Below, piece after piece: positions 1 through 12,500 of a stretch of 64,000 nucleotides of DNA. The stretch comes from Dromaius novaehollandiae (lineage: Eukaryota > Chordata > Aves > Casuariiformes > Dromaiidae). The DNA lies in NCBI RefSeq assembly GCF_036370855.1, contig NC_088105.1:9119619-9183618 (forward strand). The letters are read 5' to 3'. A program made the translations under genes and the position numbers. The notes under the pieces are model-generated. The model did no database searches. It was not told the origin of the DNA and worked only from the letters and a program-made list of their open reading frames with translations. Numbering within the stretch: the first letter of the stretch is position 1; the number at the start of each line of letters is the position of its first letter.

Positions 1-1044
1 GCAGTGCCAAGAGAAGAGATTTTATGTGTGTGCATGTGTTTGGGGGGAGGGGAATGGCTTAGCAGACTTGTCCCAGGCACTTGGAAATAAACCCCACAAA
101 TCAAGGCCTTTGGGTTTTTCTGCTATGGTTTATGGTGAGACTGTAGATCTTGGGCATTAAATTTGTTCAGAGCTTTGAGGCAATCTCTTATGACTTCATT
201 TGTTTCAGAAGTCTACACAGCAGAAAAAGAAAGGGATAGTTGATTTCTGTGGCCCTTTGATGGAGAGGAGGCCTGGAAAACAGAATAGCAGCTGGTTGGG
301 GATGGGAAAGCTGCATCTTCGCTGACAAACAGGTGGCTGCAAAACTTCAGGAGAAGGATGTAGCAGTACAGCATGCAGAAAGAAAAAGGGAAGGGGGGGG
401 TAAGATAACTGCAGTAGGTAAGTGCTGAAAGGAAAAAATACTACTTGGGAATGAACAGCAGAGTTGATTACCGTATGTTATTTAAATCATATATGATAAA
501 GAATTACAGACAGAATCTGAAATTCATACCCTATTTTGTTTGATGCCAGCAATGATTTTTGCCTGAAGAGAGATGAGTCAGCACTCAGAACTGGAGCTGT
601 CTGCAATTTAGGTATGAGTGGGCATAATATGTATATCAATTGATCTTTTTAGGAACCAAAGCTTCATGTTCCTGAGCATGAAGGAGATCTTCTTGTAGCT
701 GTGTTGCCAGTGATGGGGCTTGAACCTAATGGTGGGGATTTTTCCAGAGTTATGAAAGCCATTCAGGAGATGGTGGATATAGGGATATTTCAGAGAAACA
801 TATTATTTATTAACATCATAATCCAGGGTTGTATGACTTTCAGAAACATTTGATAACCGTTGAAATAGCAGAGGAGCTGAAAACTTAGTCTTTCATATAG
901 TTTTTCTTTAAGGACTTGGAGTCCTTTGTTACCTCAAAGAGCATTATTTGGGCCAGCACTATTATCTGGGATCAGATGGACTGTTACTATGGATACGTAT
1001 TAGCCAAGTGGTTTCTAGTTATCAAGTTACCTAATTTAGCACTT

Positions 1045-1080
<36 letters not shown>

Positions 1081-3060
1081 TGGTGTGTGTGTTCCCCCCC
1101 CCCCCCCCCCCACACACACACACCGCTTCTGCAATGAATAGCATGACTGCTTGGTAAGTCACATATGGTGGCATTTTGTATTTACATCCTGTGATGGGGA
1201 ATTATAAGTATCTAACCAAGTATATGTCACCTCCTGTTCAGATTGACATCTACCATTAATGCCAAGATTCAGTCTGTAACGCTGTATAAGCCAACCAATA
1301 AATTTAGGTTTCTATATTTTGTTCTTCCACTTGCGTTTATTCAGTTCCTTTGTTCCTCTTGTTCTTATCTAAGAGGTGTTCCTTTCTTAAATCCAAATTA
1401 TACAGCAAACAGTTTTATTTCTGTTAAACACTTAAAGCCTTTAAACCGAATGCTTTGGACTTGAGTTCAGACTTATAAATGCCAGTGTAGTTACGTCAAA
1501 CAACAATCTATCTATTCTTTTTTTAGCCTTCAGTTCTGAGACTTGATCAGTTTGAAAATGAACTCTTCCTATCTATGCCTGCAGGGTAGGAAAGAAGGAA
1601 TATTTCTGAAATAAAAGTACAGGAAAACAAATGAGGTTACAACTCATTCTCTCCATGCATGAACAGTGAGATTTGCTTTAGTAGCTTCTAAATGAACCTT
1701 GCCAATGCTGAGATAAATCAGATATCGAGTTGGAGCAAAATAAACTTGAAATCCCTCAAGACATTCCAGCACTCAGACACACAAAATTTGAATACATTAG
1801 TTTCAAACTGGGGAAATGTTTTAATTATCCTCTGTCCAGGTAACAGTGTAGACTTTGCACTATCTTAGAAGAGAAGGATGGTTTTAATTTTATATAGCAA
1901 TTGAATCCCATGGCTTACAACTGATGATTAAACCTAAAAGGCCTTTTTCAAGTGATGGACTGAATCAGTAGTCATCAGCACGAGGCCTGAACCAGAAGGT
2001 AGCTGGTTCAGATCTCTCTCAGGACAGTTGTACCCAAAGTGAGCATCTTTGTGAGACTTAATGACCCCTGTGAAGCAAGGTGAAAATCTCAGTCCTGCCT
2101 CAAAAGACCAGGTATCCTCATCTCCACAGAAACCCTGCCACCCTCTTCAGTGGGCAGAGGCAGAGATAGGGACTCTTAAGGCCAGGGCTAATGCTTTGTC
2201 AGGTCAGCATGTGATACGTGTAGTCAGGCCCTGCATTTTACCTGGTACAGTTAGAGAACGACAGTCTGTGAATGACAGGAGGAAAAAAAAAGTATATTTG
2301 AACAGTGCACTGTAGAAGGATCTTGAATTGTTTTCCAGTTACAAGCAGACATACAAGGTGTATCCCAGTGAAACCTGTTCTGCCTTCTGCTTTGTTTAGC
2401 CCATCTCTCCCCTTGCAATAATGCCATATACCATCGCCTGTGTAGAAACTGACTCTTGTTATCCCCTCGAATACCTTCCTGAAAATACTTCCATCCATGC
2501 CTGAAATGCAGCTGTCCTGGGAATGATCTTCTGGGGCACGATGCACACACTGTAAAGTGCGTAAAACTGCTGTCTCACAAACCTCCTGTACCTAAAGATG
2601 ACTGTCAGCTCTGTGAATTTTTGATGGACACAAAACAGACAGTTATCAGCCTGCTAGTTGAAAACCCTGCAAGCTGAGGTACTGCTGCAGATCAGTCTCT
2701 GTGGCCAAAAGGACCATCAATAATCTGGATCACAGCTAGGAAAATGGTGAAATGCCCATTTTAACCGCAGGGGAACAAGAAGTGCCGCATGATGCTAATC
2801 GCAATGAACTGTGTTGTTAAGTCTTATTCGAAAGCTGCAAGCCTAATCTCCCAAATCAGTGGGTCTGGAAGCTCTCTAATCTCTAACTCGTCTGGTTTGG
2901 CTCTTTTTTCAGGTGCTGACCAGCCTACTACTGAATCAGGGCAAAACAGAGCACATGTCTTTTTTAAAAACTTTTTAAAAAAGCTGGAAAAACAGCTTCA
3001 TTATCATGCTTCTACCCCCCCCCCCCCCCAATTTTTCTTTTCTTTTCTTCTTGAAACCAG
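1..3060. other. 5' flank of TNN, no gene recognised
   Basis: I see no coding exon here. The open frames are short, lack recognisable domains and sit in AT-rich, non-coding-looking DNA. The region carries a dinucleotide tract (1047-1123) and a C-run (3015-3029). Upstream non-coding exons and the TNN promoter may lie here or further left, but no splice donor or TATA element stands out enough to call. Confidence 0.5.
1047..1123. repeat. (GT)n / poly-C / (CA)n compound microsatellite
   Basis: An almost pure GT tract (1047-1079) is followed by a second short GT tract, 18 consecutive C (1094-1111) and a CA tract to 1123. The GT and CA arms are complementary, so one strand could fold into a hairpin with a C-rich loop. 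Tract lengths in such DNA are often polymorphic or misread. Confidence 0.9.
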
Positions 3061-3103
3061 CTGTGCTGTTTGAGGGATCAGCATTTCTCTGAAGACTTGC
3101 CAG
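3061..3103 (+). other. TNN: Probable 5' UTR part of the first coding exon of TNN
   Basis: A pyrimidine tract with TTTTCTTTTCTTCTTG ends in an AG at 3059-3060, a plausible 3' splice site 43 nt before the start codon. Tenascin genes usually have a non-coding first exon separated by an intron from the signal-peptide exon, so this would be a downstream exon and not the transcription start. No upstream exon was identified. Confidence 0.45.
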
Positions 3104-3515
3104 ATGGATTTCCAGAGCTGGTGTGCCTTCTCCCTGGCGATGTTGCTGTGCTCTGCTCTTCAGACATCGGCCATTCAACTGCCTACATCTCACAACTGCA
3201 CCAGCATTGGCCAAAAAATATCCTTCAGCCACTCGTACAAGATTGATGTGCCCACATCCTCTCAGATCAAGGTGGAGGCAGATCCGTTACAGCATGAAGA
3301 CAGCAGTGAGGTGCAGCTGGATCCTGGGGAGGCTGAGGAAAATGAAGAGCAGAATATCATCTTCAGGCACAATATCCGCTTGCATACCCCCAAAGGGGTC
3401 TGTGAAACTTTGGACCACATTAAGGGCCTGCTTGAGAGGATGGAAAAGTTGGAGAAAGAAGTGGCAGAGCTGAGAGAGCTCTGCAGCCCTCAGACGTGCT
3501 GTGGGGGAAGCAGAG
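3104..3515 (+). CDS. TNN: TNN exon: signal peptide and coiled-coil assembly region
   Basis: Encodes residues 1-137 plus one base (ends phase 1, donor AGAG|GTATGT). Residues 1-23 are a hydrophobic secretion signal. Residues about 98-128 form leucine-rich heptads, opened by Cys100. They are followed by Cys127 and the pair Cys132-Cys133, as expected for the disulphide-linked tenascin trimer/hexamer assembly region. The middle (about 60-90) is acidic, glutamate-rich linker. Confidence 0.93.
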
Positions 3516-6500
3516 GTATGTAATAATTGCAGTATCTGTTTTTATACCCCCTACATAATCTGTTTTCTTCAGAAATTTAGGGACTAGAATCCATGTCCCA
3601 AAGTGCTCGGGGTTCTCCATGAGTCCTGCAGATGGGCCAGTGTTCAGATTACTGTGTTGTGAATGGAAATCTGGGGGTCCCCAAATGTGGTAGTATCACA
3701 GCAGTATCTGGAATGGGTGCAGGGGAAATCTCCCCAGGCGTCTCCCAGAAGTGGAGGGGAAAAGTTCCTGAATTTCACATAGCTGGGAGGCTCAACGGAG
3801 GAATTTCTGAGGAAGAGGGAGGATGGAGGACGAGGGAGGCACTTATTATTGCCTTTTCCTTTTTTGTTTCTGCTTCCAGAATCTTGCAGTTGTTGAGAAT
3901 GTGTCTCTGCTTCCTGCTAGATAACTGACTAAAGAGCAGAGTTTCTGATGATGTTTTGTAGCAGCCAGTGGCTCTATCTATGGTCAAAGGTTTACACAAC
4001 ATGATCTCTAAGAAAAGATTTAACAAACTGGTGTCATCTGGGGAATGGAGACAGAGGGAGAAGTGCAAGTCTTCAATTACATGAAAAATATGGCCGTATA
4101 AAGGACAGGAATAATCTGCTCTCTAGCTCTGTAATAACTGTGAGAAGTGATGAGCTTCAATTACATCCAGGAAGATTCAGGTTAGAGGCTATGAAAAGTT
4201 GGATTGTCTGGGGTGGTTATAGATGCTGCATTCCTGGTCCCTGTGGACAAATGTATTAGGAAAGGCAAGGATGGAGCTGAGCCTTCCTTGGAGCAGAGGC
4301 AGGTGGACAAGTTCTTCACATCTCTTCCAGCCTGTGTTTTCCAGTGATAGTTATGCTTTCCCTTTAGTATGCTTGAACAGATATTTTTGTACCTATCCAT
4401 TGCTCTGTTCCTAATTTCTTTTTTTTTTTTTTTTTTTTTTTCCCCCCCCCTCCCTTGCCTGTGTGTCACATGTGCTGCTGTGCATCCTGGTGCTGCTCTG
4501 GCCAGGTGTCTCACATTGCAGCAGCCATGGGACATTCCTCTATGAGACTTGTAGCTGTAAATGTGCTGAGGGCTGGGAAGGCAGTGACTGCTCCCACCCC
4601 ACCTGCCCCAACCACTGCAACAGCCATGGGCGCTGCGATGGTGGAAGCTGCATCTGTGATGAGCCTTACTTTGGTGAGGACTGCAGCCAGCAGCTCTGCC
4701 CTGGGAACTGCAGCGGCAACGGGATCTGTGACACAGCTAAAGGGGTCTGCCAGTGCTACGAGGAGTTCATCGGAGAGGACTGCAGCGAGAAACGATGTCC
4801 TGGGGACTGCAGCGGCAATGGGTTCTGTGACACAGGAGAGTGCTACTGCCATGATGGCTTCTTTGGCCTTGACTGCTCCCAGGGTAAGACACTTGTATAT
4901 TATTTCTCTCTCCTTTCTCCCATCCTGAGTTTTCCTCTTTACCTTCCCGAGAAGTGTTTGGCTCATTCTGGAGGTTAGAAAAAACGGGGGTCACCATGTT
5001 CCTCTCTGAGTTCCTACTGGGCTAGGGGATGCTATGTGGTCCATGTCTTCAAGACCTGAGTGGAAGGCGCTTCTGAACTGGGGAGAGGAGGAGACACAGG
5101 TTTAGGCAGCGCTAGCACAAGCCTGTGTGTAGCAGCTGAAGGAGACAGCCAAGTTGGGTGTGGAGCCTGTAATCAAAGAGGGAACCAGAATCTCTCTTGA
5201 CACAAAAGTGAGGCAGTAAAGGTAAAATCATGCTTGCTGCAGTGTGCACTTGCAAATAAGGTAGTTGATTTGATAAAACCTGCGAGGCAAAGGATACAGA
5301 AAGTCTTTAAATAATCTCCATGGAAATAAGTCTTTGGGAAACTCTCTCTTGCCCAACTTTGTTACAAGGTAATAGGATTTGACTGAGAAGGCCTGACTGA
5401 GCTGACCTTCAAATATGTCCAGCAGTTTCTACTTAATGCTTGATGGCTTGGTGTGTATTCTGAAAAACTTACCTTCCTGTAACTACAGGTCTATACTCTA
5501 GGCCTCAGCACTCAACCTTTTATCCTGGAAGCTGTCTCTCCTTCTCAACACATCGCTGCTTAGCTTAATCTTTCACAACTCAGGAAGAAGTGGATAACAG
5601 CCACACACTGAGCACCAGCTATTGCTCAGGTAGGCGTTTGCAGTGACTTTACTGACAGGTCCTTTCTGCTTTGTATCAGTTCTCACTTCTCAGACTTGAC
5701 CTGTCTGATTAGAGATTCACCTATTTGAGGATTATTCTCTGAAATTCTTCCTCCAAACAAGAGCTCTGCATCAACACTTCACCCCTTCTACTGCCCTCCT
5801 CTCTATTCAGAGTTTTTTCTCTGTGGCTCCAGTGCTGTTCTTGTTTTTCAGTAGACTGGTGTTTGTTGCTGAGGAGGCAGCACCCTTACAAAGGTGGCAA
5901 ATAGGATTGTTTCTGGTTTCCGAAGAACCAGGCACTTCCTCAAGGGTGTGGAGGTGAGAGGCTGGCTGGGTCTAGCCTTGGATCCTCTTCCTTACAAAAC
6001 ACCTGCAGCTGTGTTACAGGCTGTGAAAGTGGGCTCTGGTCTCTCATTATGTAAACGCTACACAGTTAACATGTATTGCACAACCCATTTTGCTACTGTT
6101 TGAGCTCTACATCTCCACTCGTGCTTAAAACCTGTTCTAATGCCAGAGTCAAATCGTTCCCTTTTTGGTATCTGTAGCCAAATGTTCCTCTCCTTTAGCT
6201 GTCAAACAATCTTTTCTGTTCCAGTTTGGAGTAGATTTCTGTATCCTGGGAAACTTACACTGAGCACTTCTTTTGTTTGTTTCTCTAAGTTCTTTTTTAT
6301 AAATATCTCTGATCATGAAATGACATTGTTGTTTATTGCTATGGTAACTGGCATGTCTGAATATCTAAAAGTTACACTCAGGCATGCAGCAGTATATTTA
6401 ATCTCCTACAATTCCTTGCTAAGGAGAAATGGAGGACAAATGCACATCGAACACCAGGTATTGACCTGTGTTCTTCCTAGACTTGTTTACCGACTACTCC

Positions 6501-9500
6501 AAAATAGCACTGCTGGATATTTGAAGATGAATAAAGCATCAATTTAAAACTAAGTTATCCTATAAAATGCTGTTTGGTGTCTCAGCACAGTATGAGTTTA
6601 ACCAGGGAGTCTGTGCTTTGATGCTGTAGTCAGCGAAGCTGGAAGAAAAAGAGGGACTCTTCACTGTTCCCAGCAGAGCCAGGATGCCTAAGAAGCATCT
6701 CTGTGAGCTTTCAGCCCAGCGCTGGATCTATAAATACGCTGCCTGTTTCCTGCTTGCCGAGGCCATTAGGGCCTCGTTCTGCTTCCTCAGGAGAAGCTGC
6801 CTAATGGAGAGCGATTTGTGAGAGCAGGCAGAGCAGGAGAGGGACCTCTGGCGCTGCCCACCACCACCCACCCTCGCTCCGAACTCGCTCATAATTCAGT
6901 TGTGACCGTGGGGAACCCTTTTGCTTCAGAGCTGAAGGTTTTTCTGGTGTCAGCGAACAAGAGAAGAAAAATTTTTGAGGGTTACCGAGTCCAGGCAGCG
7001 CCTCTTTCCCATTCACGCCTTCCCAGGCTCACTTCCCCTGGCCGGGACTAGGAATTTCTCTGTCGAGTCGTGAAGCGCTCGGGTTTGTCACATCAGCTGG
7101 GGAAGATGCCTCTGGCTCATCTTGAGATACAGCAAATGTGTGTTTCTAAACCAGACTCCCCTGGACTAGGCAGTGGCTGCCTTTGCAAGAACACATCAAC
7201 CCCCCCCTGCTCTGAGACGTGCAAACTGTCCTGGGCTTTGTCCTGAGCAGAAGATGCTGGTTTCTTACGTTACGTCTCTCCTCTTCAGAGAGGTAGATAC
7301 ACCCTGCTCCAAACTATGCGTAGACATAGGAGTAAACCACATGATATGCATTTGGGATCTTTATCACTTTACTGCAAAGTAAACTCAAGTCCAGCTGTTA
7401 TATCACAAGGGGAGGAATGTCAAATCTCATTTTTTTTGTGCAAAGTCTTCATCAAAAACAATGGTATGCATATCTTAAGACTGGAATGTGGTGAGAGCTG
7501 TGAATTATACAAGGGAATGAATGCTGCCTTTCAAGTGAACAGAATGTAATGATGATATCTGCCATAAAAATGAGGATTTGTTATTACACATACCTCTTTT
7601 TTTTTTTCTAGGTATTATCAATCTATTATTTGCTATCAGTTGGTGTCTTAATGAAATTCAGTTGGTGGGCACATTGACTCAGTAGTTGGAGCTTGATCAG
7701 TTTATGATGTGGTTGCTTCTAATTAAAATCAGATAAGCTTGTTGATAAATGTCCTCTCTGGTCTTACATGAGTACTTTCAAGGGACATTCCTTCTCCATT
7801 GGACCAGGCTGCCAAACCATCATGTTCAGTTTTCCCTGACCTGATGAGCTGCATATCTCATTGCCAAAAGGTTAAAGCACTGTTGGCATCCTGAGATCTA
7901 TTACGTGCAACAGATTTGCCAAGATTTCTCTTCTTCCGGCACTGAGTTTAATTTTCCGTCAGTACAAAAGCTGTTTTGTATCCTTGCTGTGAAGAAGCTG
8001 TTTTCCAGAGTTTTGGGGAGCAGTTGATGTTTTGAAGCAACTCAGGCAGTGATATGAAAAGAAAATTTTGGCTTTTTTTTTTTTCCTTTCCTTCCTGGAA
8101 TCATCGGAAGGGTCAGCTCTGTGAGAGACTTTTCATCATGCCAGTGTGGGTTTAGAAGCTGGAAAAGAAAAAAAGTCCAGGAAATTACTGTATTTGTTAC
8201 TGCCTGCAATATTCACTTGTAGTTAATGAAATGCTGTTGGGCAGAAAGAAATGGGCAAATCCAAGATGATCATGGACTGAGAATTCCAGTTCTTGGCTCT
8301 CTCTGTATTCAGAACAGGTTTGAAAAAGATTTTTTTGGCTGTGTAGAACAGGCAGAACTTACAGCATCTTAATCTGATCATGAATAAAACATAATAATGA
8401 AGCTTTGCCTAGATGATGTGCACATCAGAAGACTGAAAGGATGGGAAAAGATTTGTTTACCTTTATGGGAAGAAGAATCAATCCAGTTAGGATTAGTGAC
8501 AGTGAAACACTATGGCTTTGGAAATTCTGTTTGTGACTGGAATGTCAGATAATGTTTTTCTGACAATAACCACCCTTTGTTTTAGAAACGAGGGTGATCT
8601 TAGTGGGTTTTCACTCTTTCCTGGTTTGGCCAAAGTACAGAATACTCCAAGAGCATAATTGGTCATAATTTTTGCATTTAACTTTAGATAAAATCAGAAA
8701 GTGATTGAAATACATAATGAAGCCTGCAGTTTTTTTGCCCCCCTCCCAAAATGAATTGATAATCTCCCTTTAAAAGTTTGTTGCACCTAAAATAGCATTT
8801 TCCATCGTAAATGACAGTTTATAAGTATTTCCTGATAAAAAAAGCATGGGAGCGATACCTCAGTTTAAAGTTGCACTGTACAGTATATATTAGCTACCTC
8901 AGGATGGGACCCCTTGAGAGTGTCAGCATATTTTATTACCAATTGCTACTTTAAGTGTCACGGCAGCAAGTGACTCAGTGCGTCTCAACTGTGTGTCTTT
9001 GAGCAAGTTGGAGCCCACTTCCCTCTGGATGTGACGGGAGTGAGCTGAGGGCCATGCTGTGGTTCTGTGGGTTGTATCAGAGCAGCGTTTCTGCAGAGCC
9101 TGTGATGTGCAGAACATGGGTGCCCCAGGGCAGGCAATTCTTTAGTTGCAAGGGGGTCAGTGCTGCACCAGACACTGACTTATTCTTCTTTTTTTTTTTC
9201 TTTTTCTTTTTTTTTTTCAGTCTAGAGAAGAGGGGTCTGTCTATCTTTATCTGTCTCTGTCATGATCCGTGGTAGTGTGCTGTACTTATTATATGTACAT
9301 GGCAATCTGGCACACTTGTTTTTTCTCTCTCCCTTCTGTATAAATACTTCTCCTTTCATACCTTCTCTCGTGAGGGCATTCCTCTTTCCACCCCTCAGCC
9401 CATCTTCCCAGTGTGCCGTTAGTTCCCGCAGAGACTGTCTTTCACTGTCTGAGACAGCTACCACCAGCCCCAGGGACTGGCCCCCTTTCCTGCCGTTAGC

Positions 9501-12500
9501 ACTGTTGTACCGCAACTGCATGGAGGTCACCAGATCTTGTGTCAGGAACTGGGCGTTTAGTTGCTAACGGATGACTGACTGAGTGTTGCAAGGGAGACGA
9601 CTGCTATGCTCCTTTTTAAGTTCTGCGCTCCTGTCTCGAGTGCAGTGACAAGTATTGAGGCCTGTCTTCTCCGCAGAGGTAGCTGAACTTTGTGGTGTTA
9701 AGTGATTAAACTAAAATCATACAAACTAGCTTAAGACAGTGGTGAGCTGGCTTTGGAGGACAGCCCGCTTTGTGGTGGTGTCAGTGCTGAGCACCTGATG
9801 TTCCCCCAGACTTGCTCATTGTAGACTCGCAGTCATGCTGCCAGATTTACAGAACAGCTTTAACCCTCCTTAACCCATACTGTGTCCTAGCAGCTCCCTT
9901 GGCCAGGCCCCTCCCTCTCTTCTGGGCTTTGTACTGTCAGCCTGGAATTACTTTCCACTCCAGAAAAGGAATAATAAAATAGTGACTTTTTCATTCAGCC
10001 AAGCAAGGAAGTGAATGTCAGCTGTACAAGTGGATTTGGAGCATACCTGGCTTTCTGCATAGCCAGGTGTTCTCATTTCTGCTTACTGCTGGTACTGTAG
10101 TTGTCTGTGAATATTCGGAGGACTTCATCAGGGTGACTCAGTCCTTTTCATCGGTCCTTCATTCACAGAACAATCAACTGTCCTCTGCTGAAGCCCACTG
10201 AAATCCTAGTGACTTCAGTGAGCTCCGGACTAGATCCGAAGACAAGACATCATCCTCGCTGCTACTGTGTTTCTCTTCTAGTGCTTGCTCCTCAGAACCT
10301 GCAGCTGCTGAACTCCACTGAGGACTCTTTGGCAGTCAGCTGGGATCGAATGATTGATGTGGATAATTACCTCATTATCTATTATCCTCTGGGGTACGAG
10401 ACCTTGGTGAAACAAGTCCAAGTGCCCAAAGAGAAGCTCAGCTATGAGATTGTGGGTCTCCGTCCCAGCACCGTATACAATGTCACGCTTCGTCACGTGA
10501 AGAAGGGGATTGCCAGTGAGCCTGAGTTTCTAGAAGCAAGTACAGGTAGGAGTAGACAGTCCTTTTCTTCAGGATTTGTCGGTCTTTAAAGTTAGGTTCA
10601 AGCAAGTGGAACAAACTGTTTCGCTTTGCAGGTTTGCAGCATCTGTCTGAACTCTGGAGAGCATTTTTCCCCCCTGGTCTTGGTCACAGTTTCTACTGTT
10701 GTTCTCTTCTGAAGAATCTATTTCTGGATATGTATAGTTGGGGCTGAACGTATTGCAAGTTTCTCATCCCTTCCTTTATCTTGTTCAGATCCTATTCACA
10801 TTGTTTGACCCCCTAAATTCCAGGGAGTCCGTAGTGCTGCCCACTGAAGAAGCAGGAATGAAAGCATGCAAGATAAAGCCAGCACGTTACTGAGAATAGT
10901 GTGCTGTTCAACTGGATGCAAAAGGGACTTTAAAGTAGGCAGGATGTCATTCCAGGTATTAATTTGCCAAACAAACCTGCAGCAGCTGGTTTTTCTCACA
11001 GTCTCTTCTCAAGACTGAAAGAGCCTGACACTACTGGGAATATGAGATAGGGTGGCTGCACAGTGAGGAGAGGAAAGACTGCATATTTGAAACAGGCTGT
11101 CTAGAAGTGAAATGCCATTTTGTTAGCAGCTGATAGCATGCTGTCCGCCTGCACTTGGAAAAAGCAGTGAAAAGTTAGGTTATTTTGACATTTTCTCTTA
11201 TTTCTGGCACAACAGGTGGGAGTTGAAAGCCAGAAAACTCTCTGAGTTGGAGTGTTACCATGGATAAAACTAAGCACGTTAAAACAATGATTGGGCTTAG
11301 CTTGCTTAACCCTTCAGTTTGAGGAAAATGTCTTGGGTCTCAGAGCAGCCAAGTGTGGAGGGAGGGGGACAGTTTAGTATCTTCCTACCTTATATTCACA
11401 ACTTTGTTGCTTGTGCTGCTTTCTCTGGCCCTCTGTTCTGTCCTCCCTAGTCCTGTCCACACTCAGTGACATATGGGTCATGGAGGAGATGGAGAACTCC
11501 CTGGAAGTGGAGTGGGAGAACCCTCCTGCAGGTGTGGATTACTACAAGCTGAAATTCAGATCCCTGGTGGAGATGGATGAGAAGCAGGTCACGGTGCCCA
11601 AAAGCAATGACCCCAAGAGCAGACACATCATCACTGGTGAGTACTTGCATGTATCCCAAACTGGGCAGAGGCAGGGGCAAGTGGCAGGAACAATTGACTG
11701 TGTAGAGAAGATTCTTCTCTTGTGCGTGGATGGCCAGTTTTCCTTCACGTCGTGTCTGCTCTAGGCCAGGGTGAATTCCAGTGGTATTTCCCCCATCCCA
11801 TAATGATACGTCTTAAACCGTTAACTGTGTGGTACATACATAAAGGTAGGATGAATAATCCATTGGACAAATTAGGAAGATGCAACAGTTTTTCTTTTTC
11901 CTAACATCATCTATTGTTATCTTTTCCAGTTCTTGATTAAACCACAGTCCTGTCTAGAGCATCTCTTAGCAGATGTTGCGTGCTAAAAGCATTGTTTACC
12001 TGAGTTCTTCTGTTTTCTAGACTCCTGTTCCTTCTGGCAGAAGAACTGTGCAGGGAATTTCTCTTAAAAGCATTCAGTTTGAATCCAGTTTGGGGTCCCT
12101 TCAAACTGCTTGATTGCTGGTGAGGGCAGGACCCTTCTGTCTCAGTTGAAATCATGGGAGCGTCAAGGGACTTTTCTGATTGACCTGAACACTTTGTTTT
12201 TAGTGGTATTCATTCATATTAGGAGTCTTGAACATGAGGTGGAGCATGGATAGTTTCAAGGCACACTCGCTGAACTTTAATTCCACCCTTGTTAGGAATA
12301 AAGCATGTTCATCTATTCGTAACACTGATGATATGGAAATCTCCATATATTATATTCAATGCATGCCCTAATGGCAAGTCTGAACTCAAAGTCCTACCGA
12401 GATGTTCCTAAGGGAAAAGGAAGTTCAGATTGAAATCCCACAATTCAAGTTTCTCTCTACTACAAAGCTAGAACTGGGTAGAATAAACAAAATAGTGTTC

